Shown here piece by piece: positions 48,678 through 57,426 of a DNA stretch of 64,000 nt; the first letter of the stretch is position 1, and every line of letters begins with the position of its first letter. The notes below the pieces were generated by a model. That model saw only the letters and a list, made by a program, of their open reading frames with translations. It was not told where the DNA came from and ran no database searches. The translations under genes were made by a program, and so were the position numbers. The stretch spans positions 1,798,001-1,862,000 of the forward strand of contig NZ_CP114058.1 in assembly GCF_026967475.1 (NCBI RefSeq), read 5' to 3'. The DNA comes from Rouxiella chamberiensis. Its GTDB lineage: Bacteria > Pseudomonadota > Gammaproteobacteria > Enterobacterales > Enterobacteriaceae.

Positions 48678-49803
48678 TTCGCCTCTGACTCAGGGCGACA
48701 ATGGCAAAAACGACGGCGGAGAGCGCGGCGGCGGCGATAAAAATCGCCCTGCCGTTGCCGGGCAGATAACTCATGAAGGCCGAGAGAAATTGCCCGAGAA
48801 AAATGGCCATCGACAGCCGCGCCAGATTACGTCCGCGCTGCGCCGCAGAAGAAAGCTCGACCAGCAAATGGTTGACCAGCGGCACGGAAAAGCCGAATCC
48901 ACAGCCGAGCGAAATAGCTCCCACCCAATACAGCGGCATGGACGGCGCAAAGGCAAAGAGCAAATGGGCCAGAAGATAGAACAGAAAGGCAACGCAAAGC
49001 GTGCCGAAAGCCGATAGTGTTTGAACCAGTTTCGGCATCAGTCCGGCGGCAAACACGGCAACCAGGGAGACAAAAGAGAGAAAATAGCCCGTCTGCGCTT
49101 CGGAAACGCCTTTCTGCTGAAAATGCAGCGGCAGCATGATAACGGCGGTAAAAAAGATAATCATGGAAAACAGCGCCGCAAAATAGGTGAGCCTGAGCGC
49201 CTGCAAAGGGCTCGATGCCTCGGCTTCCGCTTCCCCGGCGTACGCGGTTTCAGGCGCTGTTTTCGGAACAAATACCACGACCATTGCCCATAAAATCCAG
49301 GCAAACAGATAGAGGCTGAACGGCCATCGCCAGCCGACGGTCGCCAATAATCCGCCGATAAACAGAAACACCACGCCGCCCAGTTCGATTGACATGCCCT
49401 GTTTCGCAATCATCCGCATTCGCTGTTCACCGTTATAAAACGACGAGATAAGGCCGGTGCCGGTCGACATGACCAGCGCCGTTGCGCCGCCGAGCAGTAT
49501 ACGGTCGGCGAACACCAGCCAGAAGCCGTGCAGAAACGCCCCTGCCGCACCCAGCAGGCCATAGAGAAACAGGCCGCCGCACAGCGAACGATACAGCCCG
49601 GCTCGCTCGATAATCCGCCCGGCCAACGGGCCGAAAATGACCACGCCAAGAGACGGCAAGGTGACCAGCCAGCCTGCGGCATTGTCGACGCCCAGCTCGC
49701 GGGCAATGGACGGCAGTCCCGGCACGATAACGCAACCAACCATAATGGTCAGACAGGCAACAGTGAGTAGGGTCAAGGCCCCCATTCTGGACAACGTCTG
49801 CAT
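48646..49803 (-). CDS. MFS transporter (drug/metabolite efflux type)
   Basis: 385-residue inner-membrane protein with about twelve membrane segments. N-terminal half: MVGCVIVPGLPSIARELGVD, then GWLVTLPSLGVVIFGPLAGRIIERAGLYRSL with the loop 2-3 GxLaDrxGrr-like region, and helix 5 text GGVVFLFIGGLLATVGWRWPF matching the drug:H+ antiporter motif C region. ATG 49803 follows GGGGGATTT. Monocistronic, divergent from the IclR regulator at 49.9 kb, which may control it. Substrate unknown. Confidence 0.83.
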   Translation of the reverse strand: MQTLSRMGALTLLTVACLTIMVGCVIVPGLPSIARELGVDNAAGWLVTLPSLGVVIFGPLAGRIIERAGLYRSLCGGLFLYGLLGAAGAFLHGFWLVFADRILLGGATALVMSTGTGLISSFYNGEQRMRMIAKQGMSIELGGVVFLFIGGLLATVGWRWPFSLYLFAWILWAMVVVFVPKTAPETAYAGEAEAEASSPLQALRLTYFAALFSMIIFFTAVIMLPLHFQQKGVSEAQTGYFLSFVSLVAVFAAGLMPKLVQTLSAFGTLCVAFLFYLLAHLLFAFAPSMPLYWVGAISLGCGFGFSVPLVNHLLVELSSAAQRGRNLARLSMAIFLGQFLSAFMSYLPGNGRAIFIAAAALSAVVFAIVALSQRRITRLPRAQNQ

Positions 49804-49927
49804 AAATCCCCCAAAATAAATAACCGTTATACGGAAATACTATCCGATATACGGTCATATATTTACCGGCGAATTGTGCTAATGTTAGGATTGCGTTAAG
49901 ACCAATGAACAATGAAGGGAAATCAGG

Positions 49928-50671
49928 GTGCAAAAAGAGTCTGAAAACAATGGAAAGCAGGTTATCGCACGCGCGGCGGAAGTGTTGAGAGCGCTGGAAC
50001 AGGCCAGAGTCGGGATGACCCTGGCGCAACTGGCACGAGAGACGGCGCTGCCCCGTACCACCGTGCATCGGCTGGTCAGCGCGCTTGAGGCCCAGCAGCT
50101 GGTTCAAAACGGCCACGACGGCATTAAACTCGGCCCTGCGCTGGCCCGTATGGCGGCCGCAGCGCACACCGATTTTGTGACAGTCGCCCGCCCCGCCATC
50201 GAAGCATTGGGCAGACGAACCCGTGAAACGGTGGATGTCAGCGTATACCGCCCCCATCACGCGATTTCTGTTGATCAATACGCATCAGACAGGGAACTGC
50301 GCGTGGTCTCGGCCGTCGGCACGGCATTTCCGCTGCATTGCACCGCCCACGGAAAAGCCATGCTTGCTTCGCTTCCAGAAGAGGCGGTAATGAAAGCCAT
50401 TTCCGGAAAACTGGAAGCGCGCACTCGGCAAAGTCTGGTTGATTCTGCTGCGCTGCTTGAAGACATCGCCCGTACACAGCGTCAAGGGTATGCGGTGGAC
50501 AACGAAGAGCACGCGCGCGGCGTATGCGGTATAGGGGTGAGTTTTAGAAGTGGCGTCAACGAGGTGTACGCTATTTCACTGGCTGTTCCGGCGCTGCGTT
50601 TTGAGGAACAGGCGGAAGAGTTGATAGCCGCCCTGCGAAAGTGCAAGGCGGAAATCGACGCGCTGTTATAA
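49928..50671 (+). CDS. IclR family transcriptional regulator
   Basis: 247 residues. N-terminal winged helix (GMTLAQLARETALPRTTVHR, then LVSALEAQQLV), and the IclR effector domain with DFVTVARPAIEALGRRTRETVDV, FPLHCTAHGKAMLASLPEE and a typical ending GYAVDNEEHARGVCGIGVSF. Start is GTG 49928 next to AATCAGG; no better ATG exists. Divergent from the MFS gene (124 bp) and convergent with the amino-acid permease. Confidence 0.88.
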   Translation: MQKESENNGKQVIARAAEVLRALEQARVGMTLAQLARETALPRTTVHRLVSALEAQQLVQNGHDGIKLGPALARMAAAAHTDFVTVARPAIEALGRRTRETVDVSVYRPHHAISVDQYASDRELRVVSAVGTAFPLHCTAHGKAMLASLPEEAVMKAISGKLEARTRQSLVDSAALLEDIARTQRQGYAVDNEEHARGVCGIGVSFRSGVNEVYAISLAVPALRFEEQAEELIAALRKCKAEIDALL

Positions 50672-50709
50672 CACCCCGTTTCCGGCATAACGGAAACAGA
50701 AACGGGGTG
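50672..50709. terminator. Bidirectional hairpin, iclR / cycA
   Basis: CACCCCGTTTC and GAAACGGGGTG form an 11-bp stem; the loop contains a second TTTCCG/CGGAAA pair. It sits directly between the two convergent stops. No long T-tract. Confidence 0.7.
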
Positions 50710-50723
50710 AGAGTGCGGCCTGT

Positions 50724-52157
50724 CTAAACGTGCAGGTCGGCCGTTTTCAGCTGGGCTTTGCGTTGCTTAATTTTCCAGAAAATAAACAGCAGAATAAACC
50801 ACAGTGGCGAAACGGCCAGCGCAGCCAGCGTATCTGGATCAAACAGCATGATAAACACGGTAAAGACGAAGAACGCCAACGTCAGCCATGACATCAGGAT
50901 CCCGGCGGGCATCTTGAAGTTGGACTGCGCATGCAGGTCCGGCCGCTGTTTGCGGTAGATAAGATAGGCAACCAGAATCATCGCCCAGCTGTAAATGACC
51001 AGTATCGCGGCAAGCGTGGAGACGATGGTAAACAGCGTCATCACGTTCGGCACCAGGAACAGCAGCAGTGTGCCGCTCAGCATGCAGAAGCAGGAAAAAT
51101 AGAGACTGCGTACCGGTATGGAAGACGTTTTCGAAAGAATACGGAACTGCCAATGGGCGTGTTTCTCGATAGACAAGCCGTAAAGCATGCGCGTACTGGA
51201 ATAGACGCCGCTGTTGGCCGACGACATTGCGGAAGTTAACGCCACAAAATTGATTACGGCAGCGGCCGCCGGCAGGCCTGCTTTGGCAAACAGCAACACA
51301 AACGGGCTGACGTCGGGCGAGATAGCGGCCCAGGACGTCACGGCAATAATGACAATCATTGAGAGCATGTAGAAAATAATGATCCGCAGTGGAATGGCAT
51401 TAATGGCTTTCGGCAGAATCCGCTGCGGATCTTTGGTTTCCGCCGTCATGGTGCCCAGCAGCTCGATCCCCGTGTAGGAGAAAATGGCAATCTGGAAACC
51501 GGCCAGAAAACCGGCGATGCCGTGCGGCATAAATACGCCCGGATCGGTCAGATTGTGCATTGAAGCACGTACGCCGTCCGGCGAGGTCCATCCCGTTGCC
51601 ACCATCCAGCCGCCCGTCAGGATCAGGGCAATAATGGTCACCACCTTGATCAGGGCAAACCAGAATTCCGCCTCACCAAACATCTTCACCGACAGCAGGT
51701 TGAACAGGCAAAGCACCCCAAGCGTAACAAGCGCCGGAATCCACGCCGACATCTCCGGAAACCAGTACTGCATGTAGCCGCCGCAGACCACCACGTCGGC
51801 GATGCAGGTGACCACCCAGCTCAACCAGTAGGACCAGCCCAGGAAGAAGCTGGCGCGGGGTCCCATGTAATCGGCCACGAAATCCGCGAAGGATTTATAG
51901 TCGAGTTTCGACAGCAGCACTTCGCCCATTGCCCGCATCACCATGTACATGAAAAAGCCGACCAACATGTAGATGATTAGAATGGAGGTTCCGGAAATGG
52001 CGATATTTTTCCCTGCGCCCATAAACAGGCCAGTCCCGATTGCACCGCCCAGAGCTATCATCTGGATATGCCTTTCGCTCAAGCCTCGCTGGAGTTTTTC
52101 TGTATTTTCAGACGCTTTGGCAGGCGGTCGCTGCCGTTCCGTGGTTTTTAATGTCAT
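50724..52157 (-). CDS. cycA: Amino acid permease, CycA-like (D-serine/D-alanine/glycine type)
   Basis: 477-residue APC-superfamily proton symporter with twelve expected membrane segments. It starts with the AAT-family signature LSERHIQMIALGGAIGTGLFMGAG and continues with FFMYMVMRAMGEVLLS, SVKMFGEAEFWFALIKV, GFQIAIFSYTGIELLGTMTAETKDP and INFVALTSAMSSANSGVYSSTRML; this closely parallels E. coli CycA. ATG 52157 has AAAGGAAATGC before it; an upstream ATG at 52226 would add 23 residues of unlikely sequence. The neighbouring glutamate dehydrogenase is divergent, consistent with amino-acid catabolism. Confidence 0.85.
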   Translation of the reverse strand: MTLKTTERQRPPAKASENTEKLQRGLSERHIQMIALGGAIGTGLFMGAGKNIAISGTSILIIYMLVGFFMYMVMRAMGEVLLSKLDYKSFADFVADYMGPRASFFLGWSYWLSWVVTCIADVVVCGGYMQYWFPEMSAWIPALVTLGVLCLFNLLSVKMFGEAEFWFALIKVVTIIALILTGGWMVATGWTSPDGVRASMHNLTDPGVFMPHGIAGFLAGFQIAIFSYTGIELLGTMTAETKDPQRILPKAINAIPLRIIIFYMLSMIVIIAVTSWAAISPDVSPFVLLFAKAGLPAAAAVINFVALTSAMSSANSGVYSSTRMLYGLSIEKHAHWQFRILSKTSSIPVRSLYFSCFCMLSGTLLLFLVPNVMTLFTIVSTLAAILVIYSWAMILVAYLIYRKQRPDLHAQSNFKMPAGILMSWLTLAFFVFTVFIMLFDPDTLAALAVSPLWFILLFIFWKIKQRKAQLKTADLHV

Positions 52158-52538
52158 TGCATTTCCTTTAGCCTTGCAGTGAAAGTCATGGAGCGGCGGG
52201 ATGAGGGAGCATGCTGGCGTCGGCAATTAACAAAGTCAACACGAAAAAACAGCATTTCATTCACTTTATGACCTATTTCAAAGTTCTGAATATTAGAGGA
52301 AAAATTATTTTTATGCACTAAAATGAATACAATTTGAATATAAATTCACCTATATAGGGGTGTTTTTTGTGACTAATTATTCATTAAACCTTGCCGGGGT
52401 TGCCCCAAAACAGTGCGTGGCGATTTTTCACCCCCTCTCCCTTTTTCCAAAAGCTGATAAAATCATCTTCGATTAGTGAAAAGCACTTCTCTTCCTCTGC
52501 TTCACAAAATAAATGACTTTATTTAAATAAGGCTTTTT
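52158..52538. other. 381-bp AT-rich divergent region, cycA / glutamate dehydrogenase
   Basis: AT-rich with several T-runs and an imperfect inverted repeat CACCTATATAGGGGTG near 52350. It must hold both promoters. No gene or RNA recognised. Confidence 0.5.
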
Positions 52539-53813
52539 ATGGAAAAGTTATCCTACGCTTCAGACAGCATTACCTCTCCGTGGACAACCTATCTTCGCCA
52601 GATTGACCGCGTCGCCCCCTACCTCGGCGACCTGTCGCGCTGGATTGATACCCTGCGCCATCCCAAAAGGGCATTGATCGTGGATATCCCGCTGCAAATG
52701 GACGACGGCACCATTCGCCATTTCGAAGGCTATCGCGTACAGCACAATCTTTCGCGCGGACCGGGCAAAGGCGGCATTCGTTACCATCCAGGCGTTGACC
52801 TTAATGAAGTGATGGCGTTGTCCGCCTGGATGACCATCAAGTGCGCCGCCGTGAATCTGCCTTATGGCGGCGCAAAAGGCGGCATTCGCGTCGATCCTTT
52901 TGCTCTTTCAGAAGGTGAACTGGAACGCCTGACTCGCCGTTACACCAGCGAAATCGGCGTGATTATCGGGCCGCAAAAAGACATTCCGGCCCCCGATGTC
53001 GGCACCAACAGTAAAGTCATGGCCTGGATGATGGACACCTACTCCATGAATCAGGGCACCACGATTACCGGCGTAGTAACGGGCAAACCGATTCATCTCG
53101 GCGGCTCGCTGGGTCGTGAAAAGGCAACGGGTCGTGGCGTGTTTGTTACGGGGCGTGAAGTGGCGCGTCGAGCCGGTATCGAAACCGAAGGCGCACGTGT
53201 AGCCGTGCAAGGTTTTGGTAACGTCGGCAGCGAAGCCGCCCGTCTGTTTGCCGAAATCGGCGCACGCATCGTGGCCATTCAGGACCACACGGCGACGCTG
53301 TTCAACGACAGCGGAATCGATATGGCGGCGTTATCCGCCTGGCAGATTGAACATAAACAGATTGCCGGTTTCCCGGGCGCAGAGGAAATAGAAAGCGAAG
53401 CGTTCTGGACCACGCCCATGGATATTCTTATTCCGGCGGCGCTTGAAGGCCAGATAACCAAAGAGCGGGCACAAAAGTTGTCGTGCAAACTGGTGCTCGA
53501 AGGGGCAAATGGTCCGACTTATCCCGAAGCCGACGACATTCTGACCGCGCGCGGCGTGATGATTGTGCCGGACGTAGTCTGTAACGCAGGCGGGGTCACG
53601 GTCAGTTATTTCGAATGGGTGCAGGATATGGCGAGCTTCTTCTGGAGCGAAGACGAAATCAACGCCCGCATGGACAAAATCATGACCGAAGCCATGGTGC
53701 ATGTCTGGGACAAAGCCGCCGACAAACAATGCTCCCTGCGCACGGCGGCCTATATCGTCGCCTGCGAACGAATTCTGATGGCACGTAAAGATCGCGGTAT
53801 CTATCCAGGCTAA
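52539..53813 (+). CDS. NAD(P)-specific glutamate dehydrogenase (Glu/Leu/Phe/Val dehydrogenase family)
   Basis: 424-residue cytoplasmic enzyme, the length of Bacillus RocG/GudB rather than the 447-residue enterobacterial GdhA, suggesting a catabolic glutamate to 2-oxoglutarate role. Visible: [43 protein letters not shown] (catalytic Lys), [14 protein letters not shown], the Rossmann GFGNVGS, and [14 protein letters not shown]. Single gene with its own strong terminator. The start is ATG 52539 after AAATAAGGC. Coenzyme preference cannot be read with certainty. Confidence 0.9.
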   Translation: MEKLSYASDSITSPWTTYLRQIDRVAPYLGDLSRWIDTLRHPKRALIVDIPLQMDDGTIRHFEGYRVQHNLSRGPGKGGIRYHPGVDLNEVMALSAWMTIKCAAVNLPYGGAKGGIRVDPFALSEGELERLTRRYTSEIGVIIGPQKDIPAPDVGTNSKVMAWMMDTYSMNQGTTITGVVTGKPIHLGGSLGREKATGRGVFVTGREVARRAGIETEGARVAVQGFGNVGSEAARLFAEIGARIVAIQDHTATLFNDSGIDMAALSAWQIEHKQIAGFPGAEEIESEAFWTTPMDILIPAALEGQITKERAQKLSCKLVLEGANGPTYPEADDILTARGVMIVPDVVCNAGGVTVSYFEWVQDMASFFWSEDEINARMDKIMTEAMVHVWDKAADKQCSLRTAAYIVACERILMARKDRGIYPG

Positions 53814-53837
53814 TCAATAAAGACAAAATTTAGCTTA

Positions 53838-53876
53838 AAACACCGCGCCTGAACTTTTCGCGCGGTGTTTTTATTT
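53838..53876 (+). terminator. Intrinsic terminator of the glutamate dehydrogenase gene
   Basis: AAACACCGCGC and GCGCGGTGTTT form an 11-bp stem with an 11-base loop, followed by TTATTT. Confidence 0.9.
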
Positions 53877-53994
53877 AATGTCACTTTTTAGCAATGAATT
53901 ACTAACATTTTTATGGCATAAACATGCGCTGCTCATTGACATGCAAATGAGTTGTAACATCATGGATTAAAACTATAAATAGGTCATTTTGATT

Positions 53995-54419
53995 ATGCGC
54001 AAACTAACAACAACATTACTGTGTGTCGGGGCTTTACTCCCTGCCTCATGGGCCAATGCACAGGTTATTACCAAAGAACAACAGCAACAGGTCGAGAAAA
54101 AGGCCTCGGCGGCGGCAAGGGAACCGTGGATGCGGCCTTCGCCTTTACACGTGACAAGGCAAAAGCCGATGAGGCGATTAAAGAGTTGAGCTGGCTGACC
54201 ATCAAGCCGGGCGACTCCATCGGTTATCATCAGCACAAAGATAACGAAGATGCCTACATTATTGTTTCCGGCACCGGCACCTTTAAAGATGCCGACGGTA
54301 AAGATTATCCGGTAAAAGCGGGTGATATTACCATCGTGCGCAAAGGCCAATCTCACGGTCTGACCAACAGCGGCAAAGAGCCGCTGGTCGTGGTAGATGT
54401 GATCGCCGCACAGCAATAA
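53995..54419 (+). CDS. Secreted cupin-domain protein (frame broken once)
   Basis: About 141 residues read through: signal peptide (MRKLTTTLLCVGALLPASWANA, cleavage near 22), a Gln-rich linker, then a small cupin. GDSIGYHQHKDNEDAYIIVSGTG gives His/His/Glu metal ligands of cupin motif 1; GDITIVRKGQSHGLTNSG gives the motif 2 His. The frame changes at GGG 54119-54121; four G would join SAAAR to GTVDAAFAF, a single-base loss. Enzymatic or sugar-sensing role unknown; many such periplasmic cupins are uncharacterised. Confidence 0.78.
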
Positions 54420-54429
54420 ATAGGTGAAG

Positions 54430-54463
54430 AGAGTCCTGAAGAATAATCTTTCCGGACTCTTTT
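54430..54463 (+). terminator. Terminator of the cupin gene
   Basis: AGAGTCC and GGACTCT with an inner AAGA/TCTT pair, followed by TTTTCCC, 10 bases after the stop. Confidence 0.7.
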
Positions 54464-54503
54464 CCCAGGCAGCGCAAGAAGGGTGGCTTTAAGATTTTAT
54501 AAT

Positions 54504-55008
54504 TCAAATACCAATAGGTTGATAACCCTGCCACTCCGGCGCAAAACGCTTACCACTACTGCTTGGGGTAAGATGAATATAAAGATCACCCACCTTATCA
54601 AGCAGAATACAGTCATCAACATCTTTAAGATTATCTTTATGCTGATGGAAAACGCCTTTTAACAAGGTTTCCATTGCGCGTTTTTTCGCCTCTTTGGCAT
54701 CTTCAACGACAAACAAATCAAAGGCATGAAGTTCGGCAAGTGAGGAAGGATCATAAGCACCGGCATTAACGAAAAACAGCTTTTTATTATGTGCAGGTGG
54801 CGTGGAGGATAATGAAATGGCATAACCGTCGGCCCACATAATTCTTGCGTAGCCATCAACATGGATTTTGTCTGCATCACCAAACCAGGCTTCTCGTAAG
54901 GCTGGCCAAGCATGTTCAGGCTGGTTCGGCGGCGGCGAACTGAATATCATGAACCTCAATATTAGATTTTCCGGCATTTCCACCTACGTAAAACATATAT
55001 AAATACAC
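54504..55008 (-). CDS. DUF1543 domain-containing protein (frame broken once)
   Basis: About 167 residues read through. The N-terminus MFYVGGNAGKSNIEVHDIQF and the following PALREAWFGDADKIHVDGYA are typical of DUF1543 proteins, whose function is unknown. The frame changes at GG 54923-54924 on the plus strand; the coding strand reads GCCGAACCAG where GCCGAACAG would restore the frame, an inserted base. The start GTG 55008 follows AAGGAGAAAGGGC; an in-frame ATG at 54996 is an alternative. Convergent with the cupin gene. Confidence 0.75.
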
Positions 55009-55126
55009 GCCCTTTCTCCTTTTGAAAACTTGGGTTACACATCACTCATCGTTATATATTAAATTATATAGCGAACTCAAGTTTATCCGAACTACAGCAA
55101 AAAATTCTACCGTTTTGTCCTGATGA

Positions 55127-55768
55127 CTAAATCACCCGTAGCTCTTCATAAGAGACCATCACGTGTTCTACAAATGCCTCGCGCTGTTGAAGTCGCTGAT
55201 AATAGCGTTCGAGGGCTGACAGATTTTCGCGTTCAATAGCGATATCAAAATAACGATACAACAGATGCCCAAACTGGATATCGGCCAGCGTAAATGCCTT
55301 GCCCGCAATATATGGGTGCTGTTCGAGCTGATTATTGGCTATCAACAAAAACTTGTGCAGCGTTTGAAGCGCCTGCGTAATAGCCTGCTCATCCCTCTCT
55401 TTCGCGGCTGTTCGTACTACACGCCAAAATATCGGCGCCGTAAAATTAGCGGCAATATTTAATTTGGACCATTCGGCCCATTGGTCAATCTTTATTCGCC
55501 GTCGAGCCTCTATCGGCCAGAAGTCTTCATTGCCATAGCTCGCCGCCAAATAGCGCAATATTGCCCCGGTTTCCCACATCGGTTCACACTTGTCGTCGCG
55601 AAGCACGGGAATTGTACCATTTGGATTCATGGCGAGAAATTCAGGGGTATCGTTGCCGCCAAACCGGTGACCGATATCATAACGCCGATACGCCAGACCC
55701 AATTCTCCGACGCACCACATTAACGCCTGCACGTTTGAAGATGTCTTCCTACCCCATATTTCCAACAT
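55127..55768 (-). CDS. Glutathione S-transferase family protein
   Basis: 213 residues. N-terminal thioredoxin-like domain (about 1-80): GRKTSSNVQALMWCVGELGL carries the Ser residues that would activate glutathione, then NPNGTIPVLRDD and ETGAILRYLAASY for GSH binding. C-terminal all-helical domain (about 88-205) with YIAGKAFTLADIQFGHLLYR. Cytoplasmic detoxification or dehalogenation-type enzyme; substrate unknown. Adjacent to DUF1543, on the same strand, with 118 bp between, so cotranscription is possible. Confidence 0.88.
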   Translation of the reverse strand: MLEIWGRKTSSNVQALMWCVGELGLAYRRYDIGHRFGGNDTPEFLAMNPNGTIPVLRDDKCEPMWETGAILRYLAASYGNEDFWPIEARRRIKIDQWAEWSKLNIAANFTAPIFWRVVRTAAKERDEQAITQALQTLHKFLLIANNQLEQHPYIAGKAFTLADIQFGHLLYRYFDIAIERENLSALERYYQRLQQREAFVEHVMVSYEELRVI

Positions 55769-55923
55769 GATTTCTTTCCTTTATCCCAACGAAGTGAATA
55801 CCCTGGAAATATTTGAGCCTGGAATTTAAGTTGTCACTCACTCGGTAAAATAGCCCTTGAAATTCAAGAGCTATAATTTAGGGGTTACTTATAAATCAAT
55901 GTAAAAAGAAAAATTGATCTCTA

Positions 55924-56115
55924 TTAAGTACCCAGTGCTGTCCCAGCATCATAAAACACTTCTGCAATGACTTGTACAGCTTGAGTAAGTACAGGTGCCA
56001 CAAGTTCTGCTGTATCTCCAACCCCATTAAAAAGGTTGATCGCTGGGTCAAACAACCCTCCCCCACTAACCTGTGCAATTTCATCAACATTGATTTCACG
56101 GATTGAACTGTTCAT
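55924..56115 (-). CDS. Double-glycine leader peptide, bacteriocin-like (peptide 2)
   Basis: A 63-residue peptide with leader MNSSIREINVDEIAQVSGG, 19 residues, the same length as the leader at 39.0 kb and sharing Arg6-Glu7-[Leu/Ile]8, Glu12 and Val16-Ser17-Gly18-Gly19. The predicted mature peptide is 44 residues, acidic and hydrophobic, with Phe and Tyr, and has no cysteine. GAGGATTACAGTTT before ATG 56115 provides a moderate ribosome site. The flanking AT-rich DNA holds no exporter or immunity gene. Bacteriocin-like or signalling peptide; alternatively a small membrane-active toxin. Confidence 0.68.
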   Translation of the reverse strand: MNSSIREINVDEIAQVSGGGLFDPAINLFNGVGDTAELVAPVLTQAVQVIAEVFYDAGTALGT

Positions 56116-56336
56116 AAACTGTAATCCTCAGCTAATAGAATCGTTTATAAGAACATCTGCATAAGTAAGGAGAAGCGTCCCTCTCACATTACCTAAGCAT
56201 AATCCTAGTTGATAATATCTCCCGGCTGACATTATTTATTATATCTGCTTTATTCAATTGGCTGATTGGGTGTTTATATATCTTGAAATGAATGGCATAG
56301 CGAGCTTCACCGTTTTTTGATTATTAAATAGATGCC

Positions 56337-56379
56337 AAGTTTGAAAGGCTGCCTGTAAAAGGCAGGGCCTCTCAAACTT
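56337..56379 (-). terminator. Long hairpin after the MBL hydrolase gene
   Basis: AAGTTTGA and TCAAACTT (outer 8-bp stem) with an inner CTGCC/GGCAG stem. It lies 21 bases past the MBL stop in the direction of transcription. Outer stem only moderately stable. Confidence 0.6.
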
Positions 56380-56399
56380 ATCTCACTGCATCAAGTTAT

Positions 56400-57230
56400 T
56401 TAATCGATTACCGGATGCCAGACAAAACCTGCACTTTCTCTATTAATGCGCCCAACCGAGCTGCCGCCAAAATGCGAGCTAAAATAAAGCGCGTGGCTGT
56501 CAGCGACCTGATTCAGGATTTCTATGCGGGTCAGTTCGGCCTGCGGGTTATCTTCGCAGAACATTGAACCCATCTGTGGGTCGGTAATTTGTTCTAACGC
56601 GTGCATGACGTCGCCGGCAAAGAGCGCAGTCTGATGTTCTAAGGTTAAACGTATCGACATATGGCCCGTACAGTGACCCGGCGTCGGAAAGTATTCAAAT
56701 TTCCCGTCGAAGAATCCCCCCGCAGCAGGAATAAAATCAACTAACCCAGCATCAACCAGAGGCAAAACGCTGTCTTTAAAACAGGGCTGCGCGGAGGTCG
56801 CCTTACCCTTTTCCGATAGCTGAAACTGATAGCTCCCTTCGGGAATGATATAGCGCGCATTCGGAAACGTCGCTTTCCATTCTCCCTCTTCAAGCACGGT
56901 ATTCCAGCCTACATGGTCAGTATGAATGTGGGTGATTAATACATAATCCACCTGCTCTGGCTCCACACCGTGTTTGGCTAGTTCTTGTAGAAATGGATGA
57001 TTTTGCTGGTTAAATAATGCCGAAGCGCGCGGCTTATCTTTACCGATGCCGGTATCGATGAGGTAAATTTTGCCTTCATCCCTGACTAACCAGCTATGAA
57101 CGCTGAGGTAAACCTTTTGCGGCGCTTGCTGCCATTTCGGAAACAGCGTCGTTGCCTCGAACGCCAGCGAGGTTTCATAAACTTTGCTGATTACGGCGTT
57201 GCCAACTTTAAAACGATTGCCCTCGGACAT
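56400..57230 (-). CDS. MBL-fold metallo-hydrolase
   Basis: 276-residue metallo-beta-lactamase-fold hydrolase, cytoplasmic. Metal ligands are visible: THIHTDHVGW (HxHxDH) near residue 100, His in PGHCTGH near 188, Asp in FAGDVMH near 210 and His in YFSSHFGG near 253. This group includes lactonases and thioesterases; an AHL lactonase role is possible but there is no direct evidence. Divergent from the phosphoketolase gene with 196 bp between. The start ATG 57230 follows GGGAAATCAAC. Confidence 0.85.
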   Translation of the reverse strand: MSEGNRFKVGNAVISKVYETSLAFEATTLFPKWQQAPQKVYLSVHSWLVRDEGKIYLIDTGIGKDKPRASALFNQQNHPFLQELAKHGVEPEQVDYVLITHIHTDHVGWNTVLEEGEWKATFPNARYIIPEGSYQFQLSEKGKATSAQPCFKDSVLPLVDAGLVDFIPAAGGFFDGKFEYFPTPGHCTGHMSIRLTLEHQTALFAGDVMHALEQITDPQMGSMFCEDNPQAELTRIEILNQVADSHALYFSSHFGGSSVGRINRESAGFVWHPVID

Positions 57231-57426
57231 GTTGATTTCCCTGCCATTGAAAGATTCTCTTACCAGTATATCAGCAGCTTAAGCCTTGCTGCCTGCGCAA
57301 AAAGTGTCAATGGCAACTAGGCTTAGTGAATAAATTTATGGCTGACTCGCTATCTTGACTCAGGCTGATGCTTTTTTAGAAACGAGACAGAGCATCCGCA
57401 TCACGTTTAAAGGAAACTCTTTTCTT

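Noticed and set aside
48678..49017. C-terminal extension of the LysR protein by over 100 residues
   Set aside because: The extension is the reverse of the MFS gene; adding one G at 48640-48642 gives the normal LysR ending and a stop at 48677.
53995..54419. Reading the cupin gene as two genes
   Set aside because: The signal peptide and cupin core lie in different frames but join naturally with one extra G at 54119-54121; the second frame has no start.
1760..55008. True pseudogenisation of thirteen genes
   Set aside because: All breaks are single-base, at short runs or GAAC words, with intact homologous sequence on both sides; decay would also give stops, larger deletions and substitutions. 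Independent reads could overturn this.
55896..56099. Alternative 67-codon frame over the second double-glycine peptide
   Set aside because: Basic, Met/Leu-rich text without a start site; it is a shadow of the peptide gene.
56400..57230. Calling the MBL protein an AHL lactonase
   Set aside because: The HxHxDH motif is shared by many MBL enzymes, and there is no LuxI/LuxR neighbour.
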